This document shows positions 34,901 to 48,263 of a stretch of DNA of 64,000 nucleotides, in pieces. Made by a program: the position numbers and the translations under genes. The stretch's first letter is position 1. Each line of letters begins with the position of its first letter. The DNA is from Cadophora sp. MPI-SDFR-AT-0126. Its lineage: Eukaryota > Ascomycota > Leotiomycetes > Helotiales > Ploettnerulaceae. A model generated the notes under the pieces. The model did no database searches, was not told the origin of the DNA, and saw nothing but the letters and a program-made list of their open reading frames with translations. Location of the stretch: assembly GCA_020747065.1 (NCBI GenBank), contig JAGMVK010000003.1, positions 1,984,001 through 2,048,000 of the forward strand. Direction: 5' to 3'.

Positions 34901-37359
34901 TGAGCACTTCTTTCGATCCATTGTCCCAAATGGGGTTGTTCGTTCGCTTCAACTTTCTGGTAATATGAATTTCCTTGTTGTTGAGCAGTAGCACAGCATA
35001 CGGGTTGAGAGCGCCTAAAAGACTCCTGGTGCCATCCAAGTCTTTCGCCTGCTCAACGGTGATCTTCGCAATACCAGTGTTCGATTCTGGAGGCGGTTCC
35101 TTCTTACCATCCGGGAGGTCCCGGCCTTCAAGAACAGGGAAGAATCTAATATCAGAAGATACAATTCCGCGAGCTTTCCCGTTGGCCATTACCTCGAGCT
35201 GTTCGTTCTCGTGTTCCGTGATTTCCTGTACTCTTTCCAGAGGAAAAGTTGCGGTTCCCAGCTCCTTATCCTTCCGATATTCATTGTAATCAAATAGCAG
35301 GAGAGTAAGACTATCATTGAAAGATGTGACAATGACATATTTCGTCTCATTCCATTTTGGATTGGCGTTTTCCTTGACGATTTTTGTTTGTGCGAGGGCA
35401 GCGCCGTTATTGAATGACAATACCGCGTAGGGATCTGGGGTTCCAGCGAACTTGTCTGGGTTCTTGAGACCTTGAGCCCCATGCAAAGTAACTGCCATAA
35501 CACCAATAGCCTGGTCAACGGCCGAACCAGAAAGCATCTTCGCAACTTCGATCGGGAAGACATTTGGAGAGTACATGATAGGTCCAATGTTCGCATGGAT
35601 TTGATCCAAGATGAATGATTCCAATCCAGGAACGAAGTTGATATCAAATCCAAGCGTCTCACCACCTAGAGGCTTGCAGACATAATCGATGGTAGGCTTC
35701 TCCAAGAATGAAATTTCAATCTTCTCGACGTGGGGAAATGGAATCTGGAGCTTGATCTTGACTCGCATAAGTCCCGAGAACGCCATATCCTCTACAATAA
35801 CCTGAAGAATGTTGCGTTAGTAAGTTGTTCATTGTTGTTATTGAAAGTACAAGTTATTAGTGCCGCGGTCCATGATGGTGTTGTTGATGATGCTCGAGGC
35901 CCAAAATCATCCAAGAAAGGTTTCCTTGGTCGAAACTCACAATCCTCTGGATTGTGAGACGCCCTTCCTGGCTAGAAGAACGGTATTTGGACGGTGCATG
36001 TCGAAAAGCTTGTTGCAAGGTGTAAAGTAATGTGTCTTCTCCAGTACATCATCTTCCCATAATGAGAGGGACATCTTACTCACCAAGGCACTCTTACCCT
36101 GGTTCGGTTGGCATAGAAGGTGTCCAGGAAAGAAAATTGGGGGAAAGGAAAGAACGAGCGACCCTAATACATACATCTAGACCTTTACTAATCATAGCTT
36201 TACCGATTCTGATTTCGAGCACGATCTTCGGGTTGACCTTATTCTTAATTTGACGAGAAGTCATGTCGGCATGATCATTTGGCGTGAAACTGAATTTCCA
36301 GTCCATAAGCACAATATCGTCTTCTGCTTTTGGATAAGTCTTGACATGTTCCATCCGTGGAGGCTTGTTTCCAAGCGTGAAAGTTTTCATGCGAAGACTG
36401 TCCAGAAATGCTGGTGTTGAAGTACTCAGCACTTGGTCAACCGAGTTGATAATCGTCTCTGCCAGGACAGGCTGAAAAATGGGCCAGAATTTGACTAGGA
36501 AACTGTTGATCCACTCCAAGCTTTCCGTGTCTGTTTCTAGCCTGGTCTTTGCTAGCTCTCGATTGACATCGTCTCTAAAATTTCGTCGTACTCGGCGTAG
36601 AGATGTTCGATAATATGTGCCGCAGATGGCCATAATCAGGAACACCCAAGCCAGTCCACCTCCCAAAACCGCCACAAACCAGGACGAAAGGCAAGCGAAT
36701 ATGATTACGCCAGTATTATGATACCAATCTGCCGAGCCCCAATTAGATGCCACGCAATTGTAAAGTCGGATCAAACTCACCGCCAAAGAATTTGTCATCT
36801 AGCTTTCCTTCAACCCATGTTTGGTGGTCTGCGAGACTTTCCTCTTCCATTGATCCACTTGACACGCCATTACCAAATCTTGGTGCCCAGCCAGTTCTCT
36901 CTACCCATCTGTCATTGTCGTCGTCGTCGATGAATTGGCCGCTGACACCATTTGTTATGGGTTTCCCACTTTTATCTTTAGCAGGCGCCGTAGGAGCAAG
37001 AGCTCCAGCTGTAGAAGGTGGGGGAAGGTCGTATGCCCCAGGTTTTCCATCATCCATATCTGTTGGAATCGCAATTCCCTTCGATTTTGGTTCGTGGTGG
37101 AAACCCTGCGGTATATGCTGTAAAAGTCAGTAATTGACCACGGAACATATAGAAATGTTGTGCTTACAGCTCTAGCTTGAGCAGCCTTCTGCTCGGGTGA
37201 AGCATCTGGGTCGAAAGAAAATGCTGCAACGCCAGCCTTTTGGCTCTCAGCTACAATTCTCTGTTCCGCATCTTCTGCAGTAATGGAGCTGTTTGGATCC
37301 TGGGCAGCTTCCAAAACGCCCTGCATCTTTAGCTCTGCGGCATTAGAACTGGCGTCCAT
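31955..37359 (-). CDS. Tricalbin-like SMP and multi-C2 domain protein
   Basis: Seven exons on the minus strand: 37359-37168, 37117-36781, 36728-36175, 35801-33916, 33757-33532, 33478-32587, 32397-31955, for about 1509 residues. An acidic N-terminus is followed by a hydrophobic hairpin (VIIFACLSSWFVAVLGGGLA..., about residues 180-215) that anchors tricalbins in the ER. Then come an SMP lipid-transport domain and about five C2 domains, recognisable by IGVMAVTLHGAQGLKN, GIAKITVEQAKDLDG, IGVMRFHFKNARDLRN and LRVDVLDATDLPSADRNGYS. Tricalbins tether ER to plasma membrane and move lipids in response to calcium. The intron after KGLD is unusually long (373 nt); the junction 33916/33757 is the least certain, since a second small exon is also possible there. 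An in-frame ATG at 37419 would add 20 residues. Confidence 0.9.
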
Positions 37360-39554
37360 CGTTGCTGAGGTGTTTGCTGTCGTATGCCCAGCTGATGAAG
37401 CTTGCCAATAACCATGCAATTGACGTCAACGAAACGATTCCCTGAGCCCCCTTGAGTAGATTGATAGAATGAAAGGAAAGGAGCAGCAGGAGGTGAGAAG
37501 GTAGGAGCTTCTGATCGAGGTGAAGGTGAAGGTGAAGGTAGTCTGCTCGGGAGGTAGCGAGCGCGCGGAGGTGGAGAGAAGAGAAGAAGGTTGATTTGGG
37601 CTGGGAGAGACACAAGAAAGACAGACAGACGAGACGGTCTCGAGTGGCTTGGATCGTGGAAACTTGGTTGGCCAGCTTGCTGGTACAGGGATCAATAGCT
37701 TGCTTGCTGGGTCTTTTAGTGCTGGGTTCAGTGGAGTGGTTCAGGTGTAACATCCCTGTCCAGCTGTCTGTGACGATTTCCCGCACGGCCTGTCGCACGC
37801 TAATCGGAGTGCGGGTAAAACGGTGGGTTTGTTGGTCTTGGCTGGGTCCCTTCACCAAGGCTGTTGCTGGTTCGGACGCGAGATCGAGCTTCTGAGTAAA
37901 CGTTGATAGGAAGGATATGAGCGAGCGAGCGAGCAGAGGAGGGGAAGGTGGGGCGGCGTGAGGTGAAGGTGAGCGTGAGAGAGACTGCGAGATATAATAT
38001 CGCACAGAGTGTAGGCTGAGTACGGTAAGTAGTTGAAATAAGATAAGTGACTGAAAGAAGGGACTGCAATCTGCCTACAGGAGAATCCAGTGATTCACGA
38101 TATAGTCTGGTCCAGGAGTCAATATGTGCACTACAGTACCACCACAAACAAGGTCCCCTCAACTATGAAGTGAAAGTATAGAATGACGAAGTAATCTGCT
38201 TCTGAGCTCTCACTCCGTCCAGCGTGCCATCAGCCTTTGGAGGAAATCCTTGCTGAATTGCCTGACTTTTCATTTGCTATATATTTTGTATGCGGCGGTA
38301 CGAGTACAAAATCCAGGCCAGCCCAAGATCTGGTTTGGGGCAAGCTGGAGCTCCAGAGGGGCAGGGATGAAGGCGATCAGCATCATCATCGCACAACCCC
38401 AGTCTCAATTGCCCACTCCCTCTCATCCCATCTCATCCCAATCCATCTCATCCCCACTAACCTCACCGAAGCGGATATATATGCTGATGCATGTGCAAAT
38501 CCAGATCTCGCGAATGCCAAGCTATTCTTCCCAGATAGTGAAGCAAATGTTCAAACTACGCTGGACAGCTACGGGATAGTGCAGCCTAGGTGACCGGTTT
38601 TCAGCAGCACAGGGTTATTCTATCTCCTCATACCTTACTTCACTTGCAGAGGCATGCAGCAATAGCCATCATGTTCATTCGACGAGGCCTCCACTTTTGC
38701 TGTTCTGCATATGCACTGCGCACTTGGGTGCTCGGCCATGCTACATCTGTACCTCTCGCCGGCATAAGGCCACCTCGGATCCTGCCTTTTGAATCATTTC
38801 TTCTTCCAGGTCTCACAGGCGCCCATGCTTTGCTGTATCTCCGGCCGATCGCCCTCTGGAAAAACAAATGTAGTTCGCAGTTCGTACCCCCAGCTCTCTC
38901 TGAACCAGAATGCGAGTATTTTTGAGGATATTCATCCTTATGGGTCAACACTGCATTGTTATCAATCTCATCGACCCGCAATCTCCAAAGTCCAACAAGC
39001 GGGGATAAATAAGCAATTGGTCCAATCCAAAAGAGCATCAGATAGATATCCAGACATTACGGCTAATGTACGTCAATGTCGGCTCAATTCCCATGATCTC
39101 TGAGTAGCAATTGGAAATTTACTTAATGTGCTATCAACTCGTTGCCATCTCCAAGGTTTTGCAGATTTGCTTGTCAGAAGCGAGCGGAACCCCTGAGCTA
39201 GAAGGCTCAGGCTGCCCGCAGACTAGTTCAGGTCACATGGAGATAACTAGACGGGCATCTTATCTCGAGGGTCTCTGTTTTGGTTAAGGCATTTGATTCG
39301 AACCTTGTGCATGAAACTTGACGTGGGTCTCTGACAACCCTTGTTGAACTCTGAACAAATGATCACGCAGTTGTTGGATTCGTAGGGCAAGACAGTCCCA
39401 TTCACCAACAAATCGATGCGCCGTCAACCGTTGTGACTGTCCCTCAATCGCGGCGTGAAATAGCTAGCCGCCGCAGACAACCCCTCGAATCGTGTTTGTA
39501 TGCGGGCCTCTCCTCCTCATTAGCACAATCTGGGATCCCATTGATCGCGTGGCC
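37360..39554. other. Divergent intergenic region
   Basis: 2.2 kb between two divergent start codons. It includes the tricalbin leader, with a GGTGAA-type run near 37520-37545 and GAGC repeats near 37920, and the promoter of the gene at 39555. A long minus-strand frame (37343-38005) is Ser/Pro-rich leader sequence rather than a supported gene. Confidence 0.4.
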
Positions 39555-42500
39555 ATGGAAGCACATTCGAGTAGTCCCAGAGATGGCGAGAAAAAGCGGA
39601 ACCGCTTCATGGGGAAGCTGTTCAAGGAGAAGAAAGAGCACACGAGCGAGGAACCACAATCCCACAACGATGTTGACGACTTTCTACATGGCCCTTCAGA
39701 TAAATTGCAAATGGTTGGGACGAGTCCTTCCTTTCCACCCCCTTTGATGCGCCTCGATACATCCAGCGCACGTCGCTGGCCAGCAGCCTCAGATCTCCCA
39801 ACTTCGAAGAACACACGAGGCAGATCAGCCAGTCCGAAGCGAAACAGAAAGGGCCTTGTGGTACGATTTACAAATGAGCAACCGGAAGTGATTGGAGAGG
39901 GTGGTGATGAAGCTACTTCGCCAGTTGCTGAGATAGGAATGAGGAAGAGGGCACATACACATCCTTCAGCAGGGCAGCCAAATCCAGGCCAGACAACAGA
40001 CCGAAGGGACACGACCACTTCAAATCATGGACAAAGCTTCGCCGAGCGGGCCAAGAATGTTGATGATTTTCGACCCGGACCTATCAGACGTACACAAACT
40101 GGCTTCCAGTCAATACCAGACAATGAACAGTATTCCAGTCATTCAAACGTACCTGGTGGAGGTTACGACGATGACTCATTTCAGCCCTTGGGTGCTCGTT
40201 CTCAGGGAGACAGGCGATCATTTGCTGATATGGTAAAGGCAGAGATGAGATCGGGAGAAGGAAAGGCCCTTGTTCAAGCTCGCACTTCTGATCCTGATGA
40301 GCTATTCACTGGGGCCGAAACTGTTACGGGACCTTCTGTTCCTACACCTCAATTTGCGGAACTTCAGATCAATACCAGGAATAATATTCACATACCTCTT
40401 TCCCCTGGTATACCTCCCAGTGCTGCGTCAAGTCGGCCAACCTCAAGTCGTCCCATCACTCCGAACGACTCGCATCCACCTACACATTCGGCAGATAGCT
40501 ATACAGGAAGTTCTGGATCGACGCTGGCTGTACCCAGAAGCCTTCAACCATCTGTCCCTGTTACTAGCAACCCTCTGACAGACAGTCCAGCAACGCTCTC
40601 GAGGACCTCAACATTATCAATCCAGGATGCAGTTCAAACTGTGGGAGATGACGCTCTTCACGAATTTCAAAGACGAACAGCGCATCTGTTTACTCTATTT
40701 CGACTTTCCACAGAAGCCTCAAAGCCTTTATCCCAATGCTCTCTAGAGGAGCTAGTTAGAGTTGCTATGTGGTGGTTCTTAAGGGGCAGGATGAATCTTG
40801 AGACGGCAGTCAGAGATCGGCCTAGTACACCCCAGACTCAACAAGCCAATTACTTCATGCGGGCGCAAGCATATGCAGATTTGGCTAAGAGTTTATGGAT
40901 TGTAGAGACTGTAACTTCTCAGTATCCTGAAATTCAGTCGCGACAAAGCACACCTGACGCAAATCGGGATGTGTTGGAGTCTCGGCAAGCGGTTTTATCG
41001 AGTCTAAGAAAGCTGACGATGTCAATGAAAAGAAACAACTTTCTCCCACCTGACCCCAAGGATGCTCCACTGACCCAAGGCTTAGATCCCTCAATCTGGG
41101 TCCGAGGTGAGGGTGATCAGTCACTAATCTACAGTCAACGATTGACCTCGGTAAGCTCTTTGTCTGAAGCATTGCCTTTGGGGGACACAAGCCGCACTTT
41201 TCAATTTGGGAGAATGTTTGTCGAGGGTACGTTGGTGGAAGCAGCTGCTCCCCAACAGTATCGCTCTGCGCTTCTGATATCCGTGGTTCGTGGTATGAAA
41301 GAAAGCTCTACCACGGCCGTTATTGCTAGTCAAGATGGTACCTTGAACCTCAGGTAAGTTCGTCTCGCCTTGAAGTTTGACATGCGCCCCTGCGTATTAC
41401 CCCGGCCCATCGAGATATTGAAGCTCGCTGCTTTTGGCAGCACTTCCCATCCTCAATCAATGCTACCAAGTCACTGAAAAATCAATTTACTGATTCTCCT
41501 GGCCAGCATACAATCCGACAAGTCCTGTGGCCTTACCTGGGAGGATGTTCGGTGGAGAGCTACTCAGCGAATTGTAGAAGTCACCCTGCCCCGTGGCTTT
41601 ATGCTTTTACTTCACTGTAACGAGCATGACTTTAGAACGCTATGGGGTATACATGATTACGAAAAGAGAACACAATCCGTTATGATGCAACGTACAGGCG
41701 AGGAGCTTGTTTTCGAGACAGTTTTGCAATCTTTTCAGTATTTCGACCAAAGCCCACAACCACCATTTCCTAAGGAACCTCAACCAGACTGCCACTTCAA
41801 GCTGTTCGAGAAAACTGTAGTCATCAAAGCCGCAACCGGCCCACGTACTTTGCACCGAGGATTTCGTCTGGGCATGAATACAAGTACGAAGTCTAAGCAT
41901 CTGAGGTGTATCGACCAAGACTTCTTGCCGAGCCACCCAGTTCAATTCGGATTCTTGCGGGGAGAGGGAGGCTCGCCAGCGTTACTACTCAAAGTCGATG
42001 ACGGTAAATCGAAGTACACCATGGTTTGTACATTCCAGGACATTAATGAACGGATCCGATTTCATACGCTCCTTACTGGAATTGCACTTGGGCAAGGAGA
42101 AGACGTTATTGCAGAAGCACCGATCACAGGTTTCTCCATAGCTGACCTGGACCGGGATTTGACCTGCCTCCAGCCTCTTCAGTGGCAAGGTTTTAGATTC
42201 ATCAACTTTGATCACACCGATTTTCAGACGGATAAGACAGTTCTTTCGGAGAATTTGCGTGTTGCTATCGATTTCAAAGGAGGCAGTATCACAGATCGCA
42301 TCAATGTTGAGCCTGGCGAACTTAAGGTACGACTGGACGTCCAATCACTCCCGGAACTCAGGGTCTTGCGCCAGCCTCAACAGGACATGACCATTTCAGT
42401 CGCGGAATCGCAAGTATCGAAAGAGCTACCACGCGAGCTCGCAACAATACTCCTCGACACTATTGCTAATTCTGAGTCGACTCGCAAATACACCTTTCCC

Positions 42501-43044
42501 TCGCTTCAAGAACTCCACCTGTTCCAAGCTGCGTTGACCGGTTTCGCTGTCGTATTCGATGGCGTTGCTTGTTCCTTCAACATATCACGCCGAAGAATGG
42601 TTGTTCCTATATATAAGAAGTGGGATGCAGCCACAACTCGAGTGCAAATAGTTCAGAAGGAGAAGGTTATTCAGCTACTGGCATTTTTCGACAACTTCAG
42701 TCATGGCAAAGCCATGAATTTCGCATTGAAGTCCACGGATGTCTTCGAAACCTCGAGCAACAAGAAGACGTTCTCTCTAAGAATCGTTGACGCCAAGTTT
42801 TCTTTACCAAAAGCTCAAAAGGGGTCTGAGGCAGGAATTGACCACGAATTCGTGTGCCTGGACATGCCAGAATACCCTGGCGAGCATGACGACGTGACAA
42901 TTGTTTTTGATACCGAAGATGGTAAGGCTATGTATTTGCAAACCACAACCCCTCGCTAACTCAATGACAGTCCGAGATTCATTCGCAAAAGCATTGCCGG
43001 CGCCTGCTAAAATTGCATCACGGATGCCATCTGTGAGGAGATAA
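39555..43044 (+). CDS. Large fungal protein of unknown function, Ser-rich N-terminus
   Basis: Three exons, 39555-41353, 41507-42921 and 42971-43044 (introns 153 and 49 nt), phases consistent, 1095 residues. The first about 380 residues are basic, Ser/Pro/Thr-rich and probably disordered, starting with a Lys-rich patch (GEKKRNRFMGKLFKEKKEH). The rest looks globular, with alternating hydrophobic strands (LLLHCNEHDFRTLWGIHDYE, VVIKAATGPRTLHRGFRLG), and ends in a basic tail supplied by the last short exon (ASRMPSVRR). No membrane segment, signal peptide or recognised catalytic motif. I do not recognise the family. Splicing is well supported because each intron bridges frames. Confidence 0.75.
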
Positions 43045-44691
43045 GTTCTCTGTATGGTCTGTAGCTGGAGGTCATTTTGAATTTATTCACGAGTTCATCT
43101 TGCAAAAAAGCATTGCATTTGAGCATTTTTGGAGGAGTGTTGTAGCATTTCGGGACGATATCCAACGGCGCTGTGTTGTTTACTGAATGAGTACATGAAA
43201 ATGACGGATCGGATGTGGTCTGGGATCGATGAAAGGTGGAGGGGGCAGGCAAAACCCAGTTTCCCAGTCCAAATAGAAGGCTACCAAAGATTCTTTACGC
43301 TTTGAAGGTCATATGTCCCGTATTGACACCGCGGTGCATGTTGTGTAATCAACATTGATCCGAGAATCGATCCTTTCTTACCACACGTGATGGTCTCCAG
43401 ATTCTAATTAGAAGCTCGCTCAGGGGATGTCATAGTCGCAGTGCCGACAGCGTCATCCCGTGTTCGAAACTCCACCAGCTCACCACAATTCCAAAAATAG
43501 CCAAGCCCTTCCAATCACACGGCGTTGAGATTGAGGAGGATCATCTTCACGAGGGGCGCCACCTGCAAACCACCGACCGGTGCAAAGAAGCTTTTGCGGG
43601 TCATCGCTGCAGAAATTCCCATCTGACCCTGACCTGGCTGGGAATTTACGATGCTGCCTGTGGTTTATGTACAAAAGTGCTCAATTAATCAAGGGACATG
43701 GGGTTGTAAACTCGACATGAACCTTCACTTTCCCGGGCCTTGATTACGGTTTTCGGGTCTGTTATTACTCGGCGCATCGCTGGTATCGTCGCCAATTTAT
43801 TGGCAAAGGTATGATCGTGGCTCAGCAAAACAAGTCAAATCTCGACATCCCTTCCCACTTTCTCTGAATAATACGAGCCATGGCCCGCTCCGTAAATGCG
43901 CAATGAGGCTAGAGCAATATATCCTGTACTGAGGACTGGAGTGTTGCTCCGCACCTAAACCTTGCTAACTTAATTCCAACTCCACTTCTCTGGCTCCTTC
44001 CAGACTCGACTCAACTCAGTTCATTTCTCTTGTGAGGCAAATCTCACGAGTCTTTTTGTTCTTCCAACCTACCTTCTCTCCATCGCTCAACAACGCCTGT
44101 AAGTTTGAATTGTGGCGCAAGCTCAGAGACGACATCTGAATTAATTGCTGCGTCGGCCGGTTTAGCTGGCAAGCACGCTCCGTTTCACACTAAGTCCACC
44201 CACATCCACGCCAGGCACGAAGCACGACCCAAGAATTCGTCCATCCAACAATTCCGTACCACGCAGCACCGCTTCGTACCGCAGCGCACCGCACCGCCCT
44301 TCACCCTGTCTGTCTCTCCGCGACTTGAATTTACCTTTTGGACCTCGAATGCCGCGCTCCATCTCATGATGGTTTCCTAAAGCCCAGTGCCGAATTCACG
44401 AACCTGGTCCTCCCAAAGCTGCTGCACTGCAGGCGGAGCTCGCGAAGTCGCCCGTAGATGTCACGGTCCTGAGGACTCTATGCCATGGCAAAATCGAAAA
44501 GCTGCAATCCAGCCATCATCCTACATCCGTACGGCGACCATGGGTGGAGTAGTGAATCTATGGGGGCAATAACAATCTCTGCGGACTCGAAAGAAGCAGG
44601 ACCGGTTGCATGGGACGGGAATGGCTTTTCAAATCGATCTTTAGATGCCCGGAAGACTTCCAGCTTAACAGAAACGGGTAGACGGGAGAGG
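43045..44691. other. Intergenic region with leader of the TRP-like gene
   Basis: No supported gene. From about 43960 the sequence has pyrimidine-rich leader character. An in-frame ATG at 44485 lies upstream of the chosen start at 44692 and would add 69 residues. Confidence 0.45.
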
Positions 44692-47600
44692 ATGTCTATT
44701 GAGGTGCAGAAGAGAGGCTCGATTGCTATGTTTCCATTTCTGCTGGTTCTAATTGCCAGTCTGTGGATCGTGCCTGTATCTGCAGTCCTGGTCGACTTCC
44801 AAAATTGCCTGTCTGATGCTGCCAAAAGTAATAGGCCCCTCCAGCTGCAATTTGTCCCTCTCTTTGTCGATGCTGTATTCAACACCACGGATTCGAACCA
44901 CCAACTCGCTATTACGGTATGGGGGAACATTACTGGGTCAACAGTTGGAGATGTTCCTCGACTTCTCCTACCAGGAGCAAATGATACCGAATATTGGAAT
45001 GGCAATTCAACTACCAATGGGGGCAAGATTGTGGACAGCCCATTTCCAGATGCGGACGTTCCGAAGCTTACGACTCTGTCAAATAAGGTCAATGTCTTGA
45101 CTTATGAACCTTGGAGCGAGGACCTGGATTTTTGTAATTCGCTCCTCAATGCATCTTGTCCCCTTGGACCGAGATTCTTTGTGAATGAGTAAGTTCATAA
45201 TCATTGTGAGGATGTATCTGGGCAATGCTGACCACTCGACTTGTTAGGAGCGATCCTCAAAGCTATCCTGCCTTTCAATTGAAAAACAACTTCTTCTCTA
45301 CGTACTCGTTCACGTCTATTGCTGCAACGCTTCTGATCAAGTACGGAGATCAAGCCGCCACTCCAATCGGATGCACTTCTACGGTCATTACTCCGGATCT
45401 GGGAAACACTTTAAGCAGCGTCCTTACCTATATTCCCGCTGTCATCTTGATTATGGTTGCAATTGCAACTGCCTTTGCAGCAATTTACAGCCCGTGGGGT
45501 ACGACAGATACGTTTCGCTGGACCACCAACTACGGCCGTGATGCAGACCTCCTTCGATTGGTCACTCCTGGATTTGGGGACTGCTTGCAATACATCCAAT
45601 TTATTGTCCTGACTGGCGGTCTCACACTCAGCTACCCAGGATTCTATCAGCCGATTGTCAGCAAAGCATCATGGTCAACTTTGATGTTTAATGAGAGTTT
45701 CGTTCGCAACACGACCTCCAATCACGGGCTTGTTGACGGGATATATGTCGTGCACGGTGAATATGGACTCGATAAACTTCGACAACTGGTGGGTTTGAGT
45801 GGGATCGACGATGTATGGGCCGGCATGACTATCTGGCTTCTGGTGATCCTTGCTGTGGTACTTGTCCTGATTCAAATTGGATTCTTCATCCGATGGGCAT
45901 ATCGACATCTTAGTCACACACCAGAAGAAGATCTGCGAGCAAAGAACATGCCATTCTCCATGGGCAATGTTATTCGCATTGTCTTTAATTACTTCCTCCT
46001 GCCTATTGTCGCCCTATCGATGTTTCAACTGGTGGTTGCCAACAAGTCACCCGCATACACTGTTGCTCTTGCAGTCGTAATGCTGGTACTCATCATCGGC
46101 TTCGCGATCTGGCTCCTCTACGTTATCGCTTCCACCAGACCAAAATCATATCTCTTCGACGACCTGCCAACAGTCCTTCTCTATGGGTCTCTGTATAACA
46201 CGTATTCAGACAATGCCGCGCCGTTCGCCCTTATTCCAATTACCTTGACCTTCGTTCGGGGTGTTACTATTGGTGCTGTACAACCTTCAGGGATTGCACA
46301 GATTGTGATACTTGCTATCTGCGAGGTCATCACTCTCCTCACACTTCACGCCTTCCGGCCATTTCACTCACCAACCTCGATGAACGCCTTCCATACAGTC
46401 TTTTCGGCTGTCAGGTTTGCTACAATTCTCCTCATGGTTGCATTTGCCCCATCGCTCGGTGTTACGGAGGGACCCAAAGGATGGATCGGATACGCTATTT
46501 TGTTGATGCACGCACTTGTGCTAATATTTGGCTTCTTTCTCAACGCCATGCAGACTATCATTGAAGTCGGAGCCCGTATGGCAGGTGCTGGAGGGGACGA
46601 GAGTGGAGCGGCAAGAGGTGGCCTTGTCAAAGTGTTTGGTATGCGACAATTGTCCAAACGTCTGCCACGTCGTGATGCTGCGTCTCGACAGAGTCAGCTA
46701 TCCAGTGCAGCCATGTTGGACATGGAGAATGAGAGGAAGTCATATGTGCTCGGCGATGGCAGAAACAGGAGTCAGTCGGCAGGCAGTACTATCTTACTCA
46801 ATAGACAGAGTACTGGCCTTGAGTACAACGTTGAGCCATTTGGGGCCATTCCACCCCAACAAGTCGGTGGCAGTGGGGGAAATAGCACATATACTGCAAC
46901 TACGCCTGGAGAGGCAAGCACATTTTCTTTCTTGCCGTCGGCTGCAGCACCGGCTGGACGACGTCCAGTCCTCGGACTAGCTACAGCGGAAGCATCAGAT
47001 CCATACTACCGACCACCCAGATTACGTCGACCTACATTGGAGGCTTATTCTCCTGGTGCAAGAAGCAGAGGCTCATGGGCGAGTGGGGATTGGGCAAACA
47101 AAACATTCAGTTCGCCAGAAGCAGAGACTCCAGATGCAGTCGATGAAGGCCCCTCGATATCAGGACGGAACACTCCAACGGCACCGCCAGGAGCTACTCT
47201 AGATGGCAGTCCAAGCGATCCAAGGAGATCCAAAGCTGACTATACCACTCGAGAGGTGGATTTCTACTACGGAGTGCGTGGTCCAGCGTTGAATGCCAAC
47301 ATTCCGAGTCGACGAATCAAGACAGGTCCAGCAGATCCGACAGGAATTCCAGCATCTGCGGCTGGATGGTTCAAAGGCTTGTTTGGGGGTAAGACCAAGG
47401 AGAAAGGCAAGGGCTTTGAGGTTGTGCGAAGCTCAAGAATGCCTCCTGGTATGCAGGCTCGAAACGCCCCGGGTCAAGAAACACCACCTGAGGGCATTCC
47501 TGTGGCTACTGCTGGTGTTGTCAGGAATGGTCCGATTGATTCAGACGATGATGAGCCAGTCCGTGCCGGACCTTCAAATGGCAAAACCGCACCGGCTCAG

Positions 47601-48263
47601 ACTGAAGGCACTTTGGTGGAACCACTCCGCTCTGATGAAGAGACAGAAGAGGAAGAATCCGACGATGATTTCGAAATCACGAGGATATCGGACATCCCAC
47701 CAAACCTGTCAGGACTAGACATTCCCGGTGGCGGTATTGAGCTTCCATCTAGATTTCCTTCAAAAGCCACATCCAAGGCCAGTTCACGAAGGGCGAGAAT
47801 GGCCGATGCGCCTGTAGTTCCGGGTATGCCTGCACGAATACCGTCCAATAAGCCCTCTGTGCCAAGAAAGAGCTCAAGGAGGCAATCTCAAAGTGTTGAT
47901 TTGTCCCAACCAGGAGCAGAGTTCCTACACCATCACCGTACTAAGCAGTCCCTGGATGTTGGAGGAAGTAGCTCACACACCCCATTCGACCGCAGTAATT
48001 CGAACAAGCGCCATTCCGATATTTCGTCAAGATCAAGCGTGACGGGACCTTCAGCTTTTGGACATTCACGGGAAGGCTCATCGGCCATGGGAAAGTTCTC
48101 TGAAGATCTAAACGACGACAGACCTACTAGCATGGGCTTCGTAAATCAGCACAGTATCCGCACCGTTACCCCATCTGAGAACCAACAATATGTTGGACGT
48201 TCAGCGGAAGTTGTCGATGGCCGACTCAGCGGCGCCTCGTCCATGGACAATCCTCGACAATGA
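44692..48263 (+). CDS. TRP/ML-like fungal membrane channel family protein
   Basis: Two exons, up to 45188 and from 45248 (59-nt intron GTAAGT...GTTAG), giving 1170 residues from the ATG at 44692. That start puts a signal peptide at the N-terminus (MFPFLLVLIASLWIVPVSA within the first 32 residues), followed by an ML-like luminal domain of about 200 residues (VLVDFQNCLSDAAKS..., with Asn-X-Ser/Thr sites). About nine transmembrane segments form the TRP-like region (SVLTYIPAVILIMVAIATAF, TIWLLVILAVVLVLIQIGFF and others). A cytosolic tail of about 550 residues, Ser/Pro/Arg-rich and with acidic patches, follows. Relatives are the Flc/Pkd2 proteins, involved in calcium handling, FAD transport and cell-wall integrity. 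The ATG at 44485 would bury the signal peptide, so I prefer the later start. Confidence 0.88.

Noticed and set aside
37343..38005. Minus-strand frame of 220 codons upstream of tricalbin
   Set aside because: Ser/Pro-rich, overlaps the tricalbin first exon in another frame; better explained as leader sequence.
39285..39310. tRNA T-arm-like sequence on the minus strand
   Set aside because: A GGTTCGAATC match exists, but the flanking bases do not pair and no acceptor or D arm is present.
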